From: Ridgeia piscesae
Taxonomy: Eukaryota; Annelida; Polychaeta; Sabellida; Siboglinidae
DNA length: 64,000 bases
NCBI GenBank assembly: GCA_025642075.2
Contig: JAODUO010000643.1
Span: forward strand, 490,001-554,000
Reading direction: 5' to 3'
The position numbers and the translations under genes are program-made. The notes under the pieces were generated by a model. That model saw only the letters and a list, made by a program, of their open reading frames with translations. It made no database searches and had not been told where the DNA came from. Below are positions 42,301-57,400 of the stretch, in pieces (the stretch's first letter is position 1; each line of letters opens with the position of its first letter).

Positions 42301-44962
42301 GTACACATTTTAATATTTTAAAGGGCCTTTGGGACCTGATTATTAACCATTAATATACGGATAACTTAGACGGACTGAGCCCAAATTAAGAACTCTTCAT
42401 ATGTAGGGACATTGAATGGATTCTTTTCCGATAAATTAGCAGGGTCATTGGTGATGAATAAAACAATTCTAATGAAATGAAGGCATATGGTTACATGAAA
42501 AAGATATTCTCAAAGAATCCCTTTTCGTTATAATTTGGGGCATGAAAGATACCCTTTCCTTCCCCTGAGAATCCCCTTCAGGTCCCTCCCACGACTACAC
42601 AGATACTAATGATATAGATCATTCTGAAGACTGGACAAAACTTTGCTAGAACAACTGAAATATTGAAAAACAACCGTTGCCGTAACAAAAGAATATACTG
42701 TTTGTAGGATATGTGACCAATATTTGATAACCTCTGAGCCACAGTATATTTTAAATAGTTTTTCAAACCATTGACCACTTGGCCCTGCTATTTTATGCTC
42801 AAGCTGCATTTGTTTAGACTAGCTTCTACTTATTGTAATTTTTTTCCGATTTACTACTGCGTGTAGATAAGAATAAGGTGTTGTATGGGTGTTCGAAATA
42901 AATGGTTAAAATATATGACAACGATTTACAACCAATGAGAGAATTTCACATTTCACACTAGTCGGTATTCATTAATATTCATGTAAAGACGCACAAATGC
43001 ATATATGCTCCGTTGGTGAAATGGGTAATATCAACGACTTTTGCCAAGCGGCTTTGGCAAACTGGCGGATTTGAAACAGAAATCGGTTAGGAAATTCCTG
43101 AACTCTTGGGAATTCCCCAATCCGCAAGTACCACACCTTACTGATTAAAGGGCTTTAGTTTGTTATAATTTCAGCTTTCATCAGTACATTTCACAAGTAT
43201 GCAAATCATGTTTCTATCATATACGTGATTTCTGTCGAATCTGGCGTCATTTATCTTTATTATATGCTAAAACAATATCAGTTGCTCTGATTAGTAAGCC
43301 ATGAAGAACGTTATCCAGGCTATGCTTGCTGATATACCAGTTACTTACTGTCTGCTTCTGAATGTAAACATATAATCTAAATTATGCATTTGAATTTGGT
43401 ATTGTTCTTGTTTTATTGTATTTATTTATAATTCAACAGGTCCAGTGGACCTAGTAACTGAAAGAATAACAGAACACTACATATAAATATTAAAACAAGA
43501 TAATAAAACAATATGGAAATATATACATAAAATGTTTATTCATTGAATACAATATTGTTGGAAAAAAGTTATATAGTTTATCTATTTATATTTATTAATA
43601 TACATTTATTATAGTTCCTGTACAGCGCCATGCGGGAATTAGCGCTATAGAAAAACAGTATCATTATTATTAATATTATTAGGTTTTGGCATGAATTTTT
43701 ATTGGAAACCTAAAAAATGTGGAAATTTCATGTAATTTTACAGAACTTTGCACAAGTGGATGAACCCTGTTATATATGCTAGGTATAAATACAGATGATT
43801 TAACCAATCAGACCACAATTGTTTGAGATTTGTGTGATAATAACTCAAGGTGGTACTCACATGAAAGAAGTCTGTAGACTGCATCTTATTCACTCTCTCT
43901 TTTTATGTATCTCTTTCAAATCAACTCACTTCACTTTCAGATAGACTCAGTGCGTGTCTCAAGCAATTGTGAAGATCGACTCACCCCTCTGCTCATATAT
44001 ATACCCTCTAGAAACTACCCCCTGAGACCTGTGCAGTGATTGGTTACTCCAAGTGGTGGTCAACTTATTCACTTTCAAGTTAATGATCAAAGATGTTTGT
44101 CTTATTGAAGATTATGGATAAGTTACACCTGGGTTATATTTACCCTCACCCACAAGACAAGGGTGGAACTTCAGAGGGTGGAGAAAGGTGTGAAGGTCCC
44201 TGTTTCCCCTTTGTTGTACAAGTGGGAGGGAGATCAACCAAGGTGTGAGGTCCTGGTCAGTGCAGTGGTCAGCCACACACTGTCCACTGTGGGTCATTGT
44301 GACTTATTGGGGTCAAAGAACTACCCGGTACTCCTTTGATGAAGTGTGCTTTCAACAACCACAGCTTCTAAGAAAGGCCATTTTGAAAACAGGATTTGTG
44401 CAGGTTGATGTTTGACCGTTGTGTCCAGACTTGTAGGTCATTGATTTCTTAAGGGCAGATAAACAGTCATGTGGGTGTTTAGTAAACTAACTGTTTATAG
44501 TATTGTCACGGTAAACAAAATACTGTTCTGCTTTGTTAAGTACAGGATTGTGTAGTAATGTAGTAATAAGTATAGTTTACTTCAGAAAAGAAATAGTTTA
44601 CATACATGTATGCGTATTTGTAATATGCACAAGTAAAAATAATTCTGCAAACAATAACATTTAAAACTTCAGATATGCCAGCAACTTAAATGAAGGCTTT
44701 ATGGCAAAATATCACCTGTCCCATTTCTGATGTTTTCCTTGACTACACACACTTGTTCAACCAGATGACGCCCTAATACAATGTCGAATTTTCACCAAAA
44801 CACAATATATTTGGGATAAAAAATGACAAGGTTTGTGTTATTTTTACAGAAAAAGTTGGATTTGCTTCAGAACAGGGCAAAAGAGGTTATACAACTACAG
44901 ACCGACATTGGTGGGTGTTTAGTTGATTCTGTCTACGTCAGCGATAGCGTCAGTATATATAT

Positions 44963-44999
<37 letters not shown>

Positions 45000-45350
45000 T
45001 ATACATATATATATATATATATAATAATAATAAAGCTTTATTGCCATATTCAACGTGATGAATTGGAATGTAGTCTGGCGTTGACTTATATAGTGCCTAT
45101 ATATACAATAAAATGAAATATGGCAAATAAATATAAGATATAGATATAAGTTATACATTGTACATAATTTGTTCTTAATTTTTTTTTTAATATAATAAAT
45201 AAATAAAGACAAAATTAAAATAATAGATTATCTAGTTAACAATAATTGTGGTGTAAACTAGTTAATAAATAAATATATATAAATGTCCTTTAAAATTGTT
45301 TAATATATATATATATACATATAATATATATATATATAAAATTAACTATA

Positions 45351-45410
<60 letters not shown>

Positions 45411-48400
45411 TCGCGCCTCGTTATAACGCGGTAGTTGGGGTCCACGAAATGGAACCGCGTTGTAAACGAGGCGCGTTATAGATTATATTCCGCCAGGGGC
45501 GCCACACCCCCAAAACGCCACAACAGCAGCCAAAGCCAATGTGCTGGTTGCGCGGTGTATGCGTGATTTATAAAACTAACTGACATTGAAACCAACGTAA
45601 ATGTGTATTACGTTAAAACACTGTCGAATGTTGAACTGAGTAAATCTTGCGAATGGTGTATAGTTTTGAAATAAATTCAGAGCCAACGCGCCTCGTCTGG
45701 CGATGCGAACTGAGGCAGAGCGATAACACAGTACGCGGTCGCGGTCTAAAATAACCTTGAACTCAGCAGCCGAAACGCACAAATGAATTGACATGTTGCC
45801 GAAGTCGGTCAAATATTAATACTTATACTAATTGCGCTCACTGTTGGCTTAATTTCATCTTTTAATCAGTCCCAAAATATAAATTTAGATCGCACATTTA
45901 CCGTGCCGATTTATAATGCAATTCACGGTGGTTCGAGGCTACTGCGGTTCACACGCAGTTGACGAATTCGTATATTTGCGCACAAGTAAATGTTTTTTTG
46001 TATACGTAGTGAAGAAAACATAAAATAACTTTATCCTGCCATTTCAGTACCATAATAATTATTTGTCACCGCCCGATTCGTAAGCAATTTAATTGCCATT
46101 TACAAGCCGGCGAAGGCGCCCGTTCGGGAAGCCACAGTGAACGGGCGCCTTCGCCGAAGCCACAGCGAACTGGCAGGAGACAAACGCGATTGATATCGGC
46201 GCAAACAAACAGGACTGTGTACCAAATTTACTGTGCCTAAAGTTAATTAAATGCAATCAAAGGAATTGGTAACGTTTTAAACAAACACTTCAGAAATTAC
46301 CACACAAACCAAGCGCTGGTTACACAATAGATCGGTTTGAAAAACGATTGGATTGGTGCAGCGAAGCCGACGGCAGAGCAGAAGCCAGGGGCACAACAAA
46401 CAACGAACTCAGCAACGCAGTTGTACTTCTGTGTTAAATTTCTTAATATCAATAAATTGTTTCTAGATACACCTGTACAAGACAAACATGAGGACTTCAT
46501 AAAAATAAGTGACAGTTAATTACAGCGTTATTGTTAGCTGTAGCGCCCATTTCCCCCCTGGCGGCAGAAATTCGGGGTCCACGACCGACCGCGTTATAGC
46601 CGATTCGCGTTATAGCGAGTGCGTTATAGCGAGGCGCGACTATAAATTATCTTCTAAAAATATTATTTAAATTAGTAAACATACATTATAAGAGGACTAA
46701 AATATCACTTAAAATTATATTTACAATTACAATTGAATGCGTCCAATTTTGTTTAAAAATATATTGATACAATTATTGAGTTAAGCTAACATTTCAGGAG
46801 AAGATTGTTGTTCAGCACCACCGATCCGTTACTGAGAATAGGTACACCCACACGTGTACGGCTCAGCCATACCAACCAGCGCCAGAATATATATATATAT
46901 ATAAATATATATATGTTTGTGTGTATATATATATATTTATGTATATCAGGAATATACTCCCTATTACAATTAAATCTTCTGAAACTATAGCCACCTTTCA
47001 CAACTAACGCAAAACCTATTTGTTTTAAATTGCTTTTCCACCATAAATGATCAGCTGTTCCATGCTCCAATGTTTTCTGCCGTCTAGGATAAAACCTCCA
47101 AAATCGAGTTGGAGTTAGTTGCCACGGTGACGTGATATCTGATGTAAACTGCTACAATGTTACTGTTCCAGAGAAGCTGAAGAGTGAGAGACTTCAGATG
47201 GAGAGGACACAGGCAGAGCTGAGAGACGCCATTGAGCATGAGTTCACAGGTACACAACTTTTCATCTGACATTTGATCTAATGGCACAACTCATCTGACA
47301 TTTGACGAAAACCAGTATACGTCATCATTACTTACGAGGACGAAAAGACGGCGCAACTCTATTTATTACTCATTCCAAGTGCATGGTGCAGTGACGCATT
47401 GAATGATTCAGTTAACGCAATGACAGATCAACTGTAGGAAAAGATACAATTTTAATGGTAACATTGGGGTGGGTCCATATTATACAGTAGTGCCCTAATT
47501 TTATATGGGGTAATACCGTAATAAAGTTGCTTAAGTTTCGCTGTTGCAGCAAGACCATGAGTGTACATTGCTGTGATGTCAGCCAACTTATGGGTGAAGA
47601 AATTTTTGCTGAATGATGTCCACGTGAAACAAAATCTTCTTAGAGTAAACCCCCTTTGACACAAATCAACATAGAAAAACCCTGGTGTTCTCTCACGGAA
47701 AGATATATGTTTGACAGAATGGATAATGCATGTAGACAAAACAACCACATATAAGGTTAACATAGAATAAATCACATTGACATAGTCACTGTTGGGCCAA
47801 ATTCACACAGAATAAACTAATCACCAAGTAATGCCTATAGGACAGAATCCACATGAAATGGACACCCTAGACAAATATTATCTCACTATCAACACAGCAT
47901 GCATGTTAAACCCCATTGACAAAATCCTTTCCTACATATACCCCGGGTACATGTGTGGTTAAATTCTTGCATCAAACATCCCTTCATCTTCAAAAGGTAA
48001 AATCATCACAGTGAAAATGTAAGGCGGCTGGAGTTGATGGTTTAAAAACTTCGGACACAGAGAGTAATTTTTTCCTGAAAATAAAAAATATATAATTTCT
48101 TGTTCTGATATACCCTGATGTTGTTGACTTTCCCCCAGTGAAAAATTCAGTGTATTTAATCGCTTTAATGGCAGATGATGTCCCAAGGTGGATGTCTCAA
48201 ATCTTGGCATTTGAATTTTAGGCTAGTCAGGGCTCATACGCAACAAACATGAGATTCAGCAAACCTAAATTGTTGCTCACCACACAGCATATTCAGGTTT
48301 TCGGTGATTTATATGATGGGGTTATGGGTAATATATTTAGTAATATTGTTCATTTATGCGTATAATTTAGTATTTTGTGGGATTCTTTTTTATTTTGTTC

Positions 48401-51398
48401 TGTTTTTGACTTGTGAACACATTTTCTGGTATTTGTGACCACGGTCCTGACATTATCCATCTTAATCTACCAGAATTAGTATTCTCTAAGTGGAATTAGT
48501 GGATATTTGCAAAAACGAAAACCACAGGATGCTAAGACGTATTCAGTGTATATATTGTTTTATTACTGTTAGGAAATAAGCACTGTGTCCTTGAGTAAAC
48601 TCGACAGTCAAATTATGTGTCACTTAACCAACAGGCACCAGGGCAAAACAATGGCTTCATTGACTGTGACACTTTATAAATAACCTGTGTACTAATTGTT
48701 GTGTGGCACAAAAGACAAACACCCAATGTGTAAACAGACTTAAGACAAAGGGGTGCTTATGTGGCTGGCTATAAGACCCTGGCTGTAACGACGCTGGCTG
48801 TAAGGCTGGCTGTAAGACCTGGCTGTAAGACCTGGCTGTAAGACCTGGCTGTAAGACCTGGCTGTAAGACCTGGCTGTAAGACCTGGCTGTAAGACCTGG
48901 CTGTAAGACCTGGCTGTAAGACCTGGCTGTAAGACCTGGCTGTAAGACCTGGCTGTAAGACCTGGCTGTAAGACCTGGCTGTAAGACCTGGCTGTAAGAC
49001 CTGGCTGTAAGACCTGGCTGTAAGACCTGGCTGTAAGACCTGGCTGTAAGACCTGGCTGTAAGACCTGGCTGTAAGACCTGGCTGTAAGACCTGGCTGTA
49101 AGACCTGGCTGTAAGACCTGGCTGTAAGACCTGGCTGTAAGACCTGGCTGTAAGACCTGGCTGTAAGACCTGGCTGTAAGACCTGGCTGTAAGACCTGGC
49201 TGTAAGACCTGGCTGTAAGACCTGGCTGTAACTGGCTGTAACTGGCTGTAACTGGCTGTAACTAGCTGTAACTGGCTGTAACTGGCTGTAACTGGCTGTA
49301 ACTGGCTGTAACTAGCTGTAACTGGCTGTGAGATTTATTTTAAAGTGTTACATTTCAGTGTAGCAATAATTTATTATTTAATCCTGCCACATGCCTTTGT
49401 TCTGGATATAGTGTGTCACATATTCCTTATTGATGGACTGTTTTTGTGAGAAGGTTGTATGTACTTCTTCAAATGCACCTTTTTTGTTATGCATATTACA
49501 GTGCTTCATTTTTAAGGCAAGCCATCATTCTCGCTCCATATCACTCATACACATCAACCGTCTAGGGAGCGATTTATCACTCGCTCTGGTTACGGTAATC
49601 GCTCCCACCATCCATGCTTAGTCTACAGCAGGCCAGGCGCTGGTCTCATGAAGCAACTAAGAACATTCTTAATGCTAATAAGATGACTGGCATAAACATT
49701 AGTAAGTTATGTGTTTAGATGTACACATGTGACAATAGATGTTTACGCAAACACAAGACGCTAAGTAAGTAACTGCGTAATTAAAGAAACCAGCCACATG
49801 ACACAATTATACAGTGGCGCCTCCACACAGAGAACATAGAACGCTGGTGGATAAAAACAAGTAAAAATCGCTTGCGTAAATTATTTCAGTTTTTCAAATG
49901 TGAAGCGCTGACATTATGTTGATTAGAATAGTATTGTTGGGTTATTTATAGCATTAGATTGGCCTTTATATAGTGTATATTTGTTGACAAATTGTGCAAC
50001 ATTTTTACAAAACAGCAGCATTTTTACCCATACAAGAGATGAATAGGGAGATGAATCGATGGGGCCGGATTATTGTTTTATCACTGCAGATACAGAATTA
50101 CGATGTTAAAAAATGACGCAGCTTTAAAGCTGGTAAAAATGAGCCTGTTTTTGCCATACTTTTAGTGTGAATTAATCGTATTGTGATACATTATTAAATG
50201 TTTTATGATAAGAACTTATGGCGTCACTTCAAATGGGACCATTGAAGCTTATATACATTTGAGATGTACTGTATAAAAACATGACAATTGCTACTTTTGT
50301 CTTGCAAGTCTAAGCATAACTTGGGCGTCATCTGCACACCATGTCAATACATAACTGTGTTTATGGAAATCATTTTGAGCTTCTGTTGACTTTAAATGCT
50401 GTGAACTTGTTGGATAAAACCAAAGTCGGACGAACTGAACTGAATATTCATGACCATGCCTTATATGGATAGTAAAGGCGGAGACAAAACTAGAAACTGC
50501 TTATGTGGAGTAAATTTTTTGATAAGTTGTCAGGTGATTATTAAAACACATGTATAATGAAATGCATGCATAGAATTACAAGACATAATTATTAAGTGCA
50601 TATATTACAAACTTAAAATTTGCATTAAATGTGTTGTAATTGTGTGTTTTTTCCTCAGGAACCACTGCTGAACTACAGCAGTTACTGAAAGATTTCAAGA
50701 ACAAGTTCCAGGAACAACAACGCACGCTGAAAGAGGTATTAATAACAAAAAACTATTATAATAAGTCAAGTCAACATTTCCTGTATACATACACGGGAAC
50801 TGTTTCATTGATGTTGTGAGCTTATATAAGAAAAGTCAGTTATGTGGTGGACATGTTTTACTGTATCAACATATGCAGGAACGTTTCCTTTTTATAATGG
50901 TGTTTTGTAAATGTCCGCTCTGCACATGAAATACACATGAATGCAGGATGAGTTTCATGTGAAATGCACAAGACTTGATGGCTCCACAACAGTGTCTCAG
51001 AGTTGCATCCCACTGTTAGCAGATTTAACAAATTATGCGGCGATATTGATTTTAACCCTTTCAGTCCTACAGCCCTGATCTGCTGTGACCACTGAGTACG
51101 GCATTCCCAGTGAATGTGCAGCCAAGTTGACAACCTAATTTCAAGTCAGGATTTGAGGATCAAACTTGCATTTTAAAAATAAGGATGTTATATATTTTGG
51201 AAAGTACGATACGGTAATCAGTGAGTAAAATGAGCTGTATTATCCGATATTGTTTATTCGCCAAAACTATCAACTAAACCATTCAAAACAGACAATGGCA
51301 AATCACTGGTTGAAATATTACCTTCCGCAATTGTAGCACCACAGATTTGGATAATCCATCTTAAAAACTGAGAAAATCTGTAAACTATTAGTGATTAC

Positions 51399-51465
<67 letters not shown>

Positions 51466-54400
51466 AACTATAATATGGAATATAGTTTCCATGGCTCCAA
51501 GATTTGGGTATTTTGTAAGAAATTTCCTTGCTGTGGAGCATAGTTTGTGTGATGTATGACATCTCAACCCATCAGTTATAATGGTCAGATACGTTTCACA
51601 AATTATGCTCCAAAGTATGGGAATTTTCTTTAAAAAATCACAGTAATTATGATATCATTAAATGTAATTCCTGAACGTAGCTACAGTGGTGCCCCCTGGT
51701 TGCAGGAGGAGGCACGACTCGGGAAGGTGGAAGACAAGATGGATGCCCTGGGGCAGGAGAAGTCGAGTCAGTTGCTTGACCTTGGCAAGATGGAGCAAGA
51801 CCTAGAGGTCAGTACAGGGAAGAGTTGATAGCCTGTTGAAAGTCAGCATCCTTTGTTTCGTCTGCATCAATTGTTATTTTTAGGCAATCCCTCTAGCATT
51901 GACACCCCTAACGTTTAGTCAGGACATTTAAATTTTATCCCTCTGAAATGGCTGGTGTAGTTGATAATGGCTGGAATAGTCAGAAAGCATAATATTGTAC
52001 ATTGTAGTAATTTTTATTAACTCTTAGATACCCAAACCCCCCAAAAAGATGCTGCTTGATTCTGTTTACAATAACAAGTTATTATTTAAACATTTACCAC
52101 ACTACACATTTGTCATGGATAACATGGGTTCTCGTAAGATTAAAATAACTGAGTGTTTTTAAACTGTTAACTTTTATCTTTTTGGTAACACTCTGACCAA
52201 TCATATGAGAACCTTTAATATCCTGCGACTCTTACAGAGGCACAAGCAGCAGATGAAGAAAAGGGACGATCTGATTCGTTCCCTAGCCCAGGAGTACCAC
52301 TTTGAAGGTAGGACAAAGTTATTGGCGGAAATTCCTAAGATCCAGATAAGATCAATGCATACATAGATCTGTATACTATTGACCTGTTGATGATGAAGTG
52401 ATGTTTGATGCAAGAATTTAACGACACATTACAAAACACCCCTGCTTTGATGGACAGAGGTGTTGAACATCATAGAAAAATACCCACTCTGTGTTAGTTC
52501 AATCTCCTCCAAGTGTGAAGGTGGTAGAGCCTACAGAACAATACAATCCTGGCTTCAGCTACTCCTGTAACTGTTTGTGTAGTAGTTGTATACGTAAGAA
52601 ACCAAATCAGACATCCAAATGAAAGGTCATCTACTCTAAAAGTTTTATCCACTGGTATTTATATAAAATATTTCTTTGTCCAGAGAGGATTTGTCAATGG
52701 GGGTTTATTGTATATGAATGTTGTCACGTTGGGACATGTTTAATTTCCAAAATTAAATAAGTTAATAGTTTGTTTGCTGGTCTCGCCATAACAGCACACA
52801 CAAGTTGCACAGACTAATTACAGTGTTGTACCATCTTTTGTAGGTTTGGTTGTTCATAACACGTTTTATTTTTTAAATGAGACAAGTGAACAAAATTGGG
52901 AGATACCTTTAAAAGATTTCAAGATGGTGGTATTTTTTAAGCATGGTGGTATGATCACTGGGGCATTGGACCCTTAATTGACAGAACCCAGGTTTGAGTT
53001 TATGCTGCCAGATCGAACCATAGACAGTTTTGTTCACTCCACATTGCTCCAGTTCCCTCGGCTGTAGAATGATTACCTTGCTCTAGACAGTGGTGGTTGT
53101 TGCAATAGCTTCAGCACAGTAATCGTAGCATAAGTCTCTACAATGTTCGCTTGAATAGGCTGACAGGGAGTAAAGTGTAAGGTGGGTACATGTAATGCCA
53201 TATATAAAAAAATACCATTGCTACTTTTTATGTCTGGCTCAGGGATAGAGCTTCGGACTCTCGACTAAGAGGAACCTGGTTTGAATCCTGTGCTGCGGTG
53301 TTAAAACCTTGGGCAAGTTTTTTCACTCTACATTGCTCCAGTTCACTCAGCTGTCTAAATGAGTACCTGGTTTTAGACAGTGATGTATATGTGTACAAGC
53401 AGCCTTCGCGCATTAATTGCAGCATATGGCCGGATGCTTCCCAGAGAAGTTGAGATGGTGTTTGATTGAACAGGTCTGTAAGGGAGATAAAGTGTAAAGT
53501 ACTTTGAGCAATCCTGAGGATTGGATACTGCGCTATATAAGAACTTATGTTTATGTCTTCCCACGCAGGGTTTGAGGGTCGATTGGGCACAGAACATGTG
53601 AAGAAACTTGTGCATTTGCTGGATCAACAGGCGAAGATGTTTGCAGATGAAGCCGCTACCACTAGGGTTAGTTCTGCCTAAGTCTCCTAGGGGTCGCAAC
53701 AATTCACAAAATATGTATAGCGTTACGCAGCGTTTGTTTGTCGCAGGTGAAACAGTTCACGAGACACTCACTCGATGTAGTTATGGAGATTATGTTGGAA
53801 GCTGCCCTCAGAAACATACGTTTGACAATTTTCAGGAAAAATTGTTTTGTTAAAAAGGATGGGTGCTGGTGATTGGATGGGTGTAGTACGCTATCTAGTT
53901 AATTGTAAAGACTCCCCATTAAACAAGATCTTTTGTGTACATTGTTTAGTGTTCTCTTGTGTCTTTGTATAAATTAGCATACAACGTACCATGTTTAAAC
54001 AAACATGTCCTAGTGGCGAACTTTCAGATTTGACATAATCGCATTTGGTTTAGAAACCTTTCTACTTATCCCTCACTTGTGAAATATTGTTTTGCCTACG
54101 ACGTCAGAACATAGTACATTGGAGTGAATCATTCAGAAAGTGTAAAAACATACTTTATTGCAATGTATTATTTTATATTTATTGTGTGAATAAACATCAA
54201 AGAAATTCTGTTTACAAAATACACACCCGCATACGCACGCATGCACGCACGCACGCATGCACGCATGCACACACGCATGCACGCTCACCCACCCACCCAC
54301 ACACACACACACGTACAAACGTACACACAAACGCACGCACGCACGCATGCACGCACGCACGCACGCACACACACACAGACATACACCCACAAACACATAG

Positions 54401-57400
54401 ACACACACACACACACAGACACTCATGCACTCAAACACACACACATGCATTCACGCACACATGCACACGCATGCATGTACACCCACGCGCGCACACACAC
54501 AGACTCTATGCTGTAGGTGAAGTACGAGAAACAGGAGAGAGAACTCCAGGAGCGCATTGACTCTGAGAGGAACAAGAAAACAGCCCTGGAGACAAGCAAG
54601 GCTATGAAGAACACCACCCTGGTTCGTACCTGTCACCCTCCACCCTCCCCTCCACCCTCCACCCTCCACCCTTCACACTCCACCCTCCACACTCCACCCT
54701 TCACCCTTCACCCTCCACCCTCCACCCTTCACACTTCACCCTCCACACTCCACCCTTCACCCTTCACCCTTCACCCTCCACACTCCACCCTTCACCCTCC
54801 ACCCTTCACCCTCCACACTCCACCCTTCACCCTCCACCCTCCACACTCCACCCTTCACCCTCCACCCTTCACCCTCCACCCTCCACCCTTCACCCTTCAC
54901 CGTCCACCCTTCACTGTCCACCCTTCACCCTTCACCCTTCACCCTCCACCCTCCACCCTCCACCCTTCACCCTCCACCCTTCACCCTTCACCCTCCACCC
55001 TTCACCCTCCACCTTCCACCCTTCACACTCCACCCTCCACCCTTCACCCTCCACCCTCCACCCTTACCCTCCACCCTTCACCCTCCACCCTCCACCCTTC
55101 ACCCTTCACCCTTCACCCTCCACTCTCCACTCTCCACCCTTCACCCTCCACCCTCTGTGACTTATGTAGACATCATGCAGTACAATGCTAAACTCTCCCC
55201 CGATGACACTGTTTCTTCATGGGGTCGAAATTACGCAATTTAACCACTCGCCCCCCAGCAGACTAGTAGCCATAAAATGTTACTCATCCCCATGAAAAGA
55301 ATCACTTGACCCCATTTGTAGTCCTTTAAGCAAAAAGTCGAACAGACTTGCGTATGCCGTGTGCTTTCTGACGTCCACCATCCACCGTTGGATTGACACA
55401 TATTTAAGCCGTCTGGGGTCCTTATACTATTTGGCACACACCTTGAACTTGGTCACTTGTAACGGGAAACAAATAATCTGATCATCCATAAAATCGAAGC
55501 CAGAAAGCACATTTAAAAATTGCCAAACTAGTACTTCGCTGACCTCATGACCTTGTGGTGTTTTCAGAAGCAGAACATTGTCGAAGTGAGAAGCATCAAA
55601 CACGAGTTGAATGAAGCAGCAGTGTCGGCCCAGAAACTGGATGAGATTGGTCGGGAAATCCGTGTCACGGTGAGTAGCTGTGTCACCTGTACGTTGTAAG
55701 TGTTGTGGTAAGTATCTTTAAAACTTGCCAGTAAGATATGAGATGTATGTGCATTGGTAAGTATCGGAGAATCTCACCAACAAGATACTAATAATTGTGA
55801 CATTTATACAGTGCTGTTCCAACATTTGTGCAAAACAGTTCTTGAAAATAGTTTGAGTTTGAGTTTTAAAAACCTGTATTATGTATTCTGTGATCGTTCT
55901 ATTAAACATGCATACCCTAATTAGCACACACACCCCATTTTTAAGCAGTGTCTGACATTTATCTATGCTACTATGACAAAAACTCATACCAGCTCCACCA
56001 TTTATTGTAATTTTTGTACTTCCTGTCAACCACTGAACCAGTGACAACATCAGAAAGTTTCACCTTCATCTCTAACCTCTGCTCGCCTTTGACTGCACAA
56101 TCACACACCTGGATGAATAAATCATTTCTAGACAATTTATATAGCTTATATTTGACGTGACGTCACTCATGGTTAGTTCACCACAGAAACAGCAAATTTG
56201 GTGCCTCCACCTGGTGGAAACGGTAAAACAGCACCAGTGCCACTAAGTGGCGCCACCTTTTTGTCATTGAAGAAGCATGTTTAAGTAAAATGTTTTTAAT
56301 AGCTTACTGCACGCTTGAAAGAACGAATACAGCATGTGCTATATATGCTGTGGTGTAAGCTGTATGATATATAGCTTTCTATGTTGACCCACTACTTCTT
56401 CTACGCCTTTACCGTAGCATAATTGAGCCCCTCTTAACCTACTGCAGCATTTGTTACTACCCTGCGCTTTCTGTGAAAAACCGTAACAGGCTTCTGAAAA
56501 TCTCACATGTTTCTGCCAAGATTATTGGTTTACCTACACCAAAGCTCTCTGAAATAATCGACCATGCAATTTTGAAGAAAGCTCGTGCTGTCGCTACTGA
56601 GTCTGATCACCCGCTCTCTACGTTCTTCCATGTACTTCCGTCTCAAAGGAGATACTGTTGTATAAAATGTAAAACATCTCACTATAGCAGGAGTTTTGTG
56701 CCAGTAGCCATTAGAATGTTGAATGCTAAATGAGTCATATTGATGTCACCCGGTTGAATTGTTCTTGTAGAGGATACATCTGGAAATTCATTTACATTTT
56801 GTTGTGACCGTCCCATATATTTGAGATGTGATCATGAGTTGTAAAATGCATATACTTTTTAAGGACAATAAAGTGATTTGATAGATTGATATATGTAGAA
56901 TGCACAATTTCTCAGCAACAAACTACACGCATGTCATGTAAGCGTGTGCGGGAAATGTTGAGTTTGTTCAGTTGTTTCTGTTTTTAGGAAGACGAACTTA
57001 AAGATACTGAGGAGTCAGTTGACGTTGACACTCTAAGGTCACAGGTCACGACCCTACAGAAACAAAAGGAGGATCTGGATGTGACCAGGAAGAAACTTGA
57101 GTGGGTTATGTGACGACTTCTCGGATTTTTCAGTTGAAATATTAGTTGATGACATTCTAAAAAGATTACTGTATATTTAACACTGTTTATTAAGTTATTT
57201 TGAATAATTGTTTTTACTGTTTCTTTACTACATTTTAAACGTTTGCTCACATATTTAGTTTTACAATGTATTCTCTTGTCATTTTGCATTGTGTCTTAAA
57301 TTGGAGCTTGTAAATTGGGTCGTTACATTTATCACACCTTCGTGTGTAGATATTATGTTTCATATTTATATACACAACACTTAAAGTGAGACATAAAAAG

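Noticed and set aside
53234..53288. A genuine tRNA gene
   Set aside because: Box A and box B resemble tRNA, but the flanks form a shared SINE body and no complete cloverleaf can be drawn.
53228..53590. 120-codon minus-strand frame
   Set aside because: It is the reverse strand of a tRNA-derived SINE plus the start of RAD50 exon 14; a similar frame at 7947-8159 is also SINE.
54517..55191. 224-codon frame starting with RAD50 exon 15
   Set aside because: Only the first 35 codons are exon; the rest is the CCTCCAC minisatellite read through the donor.
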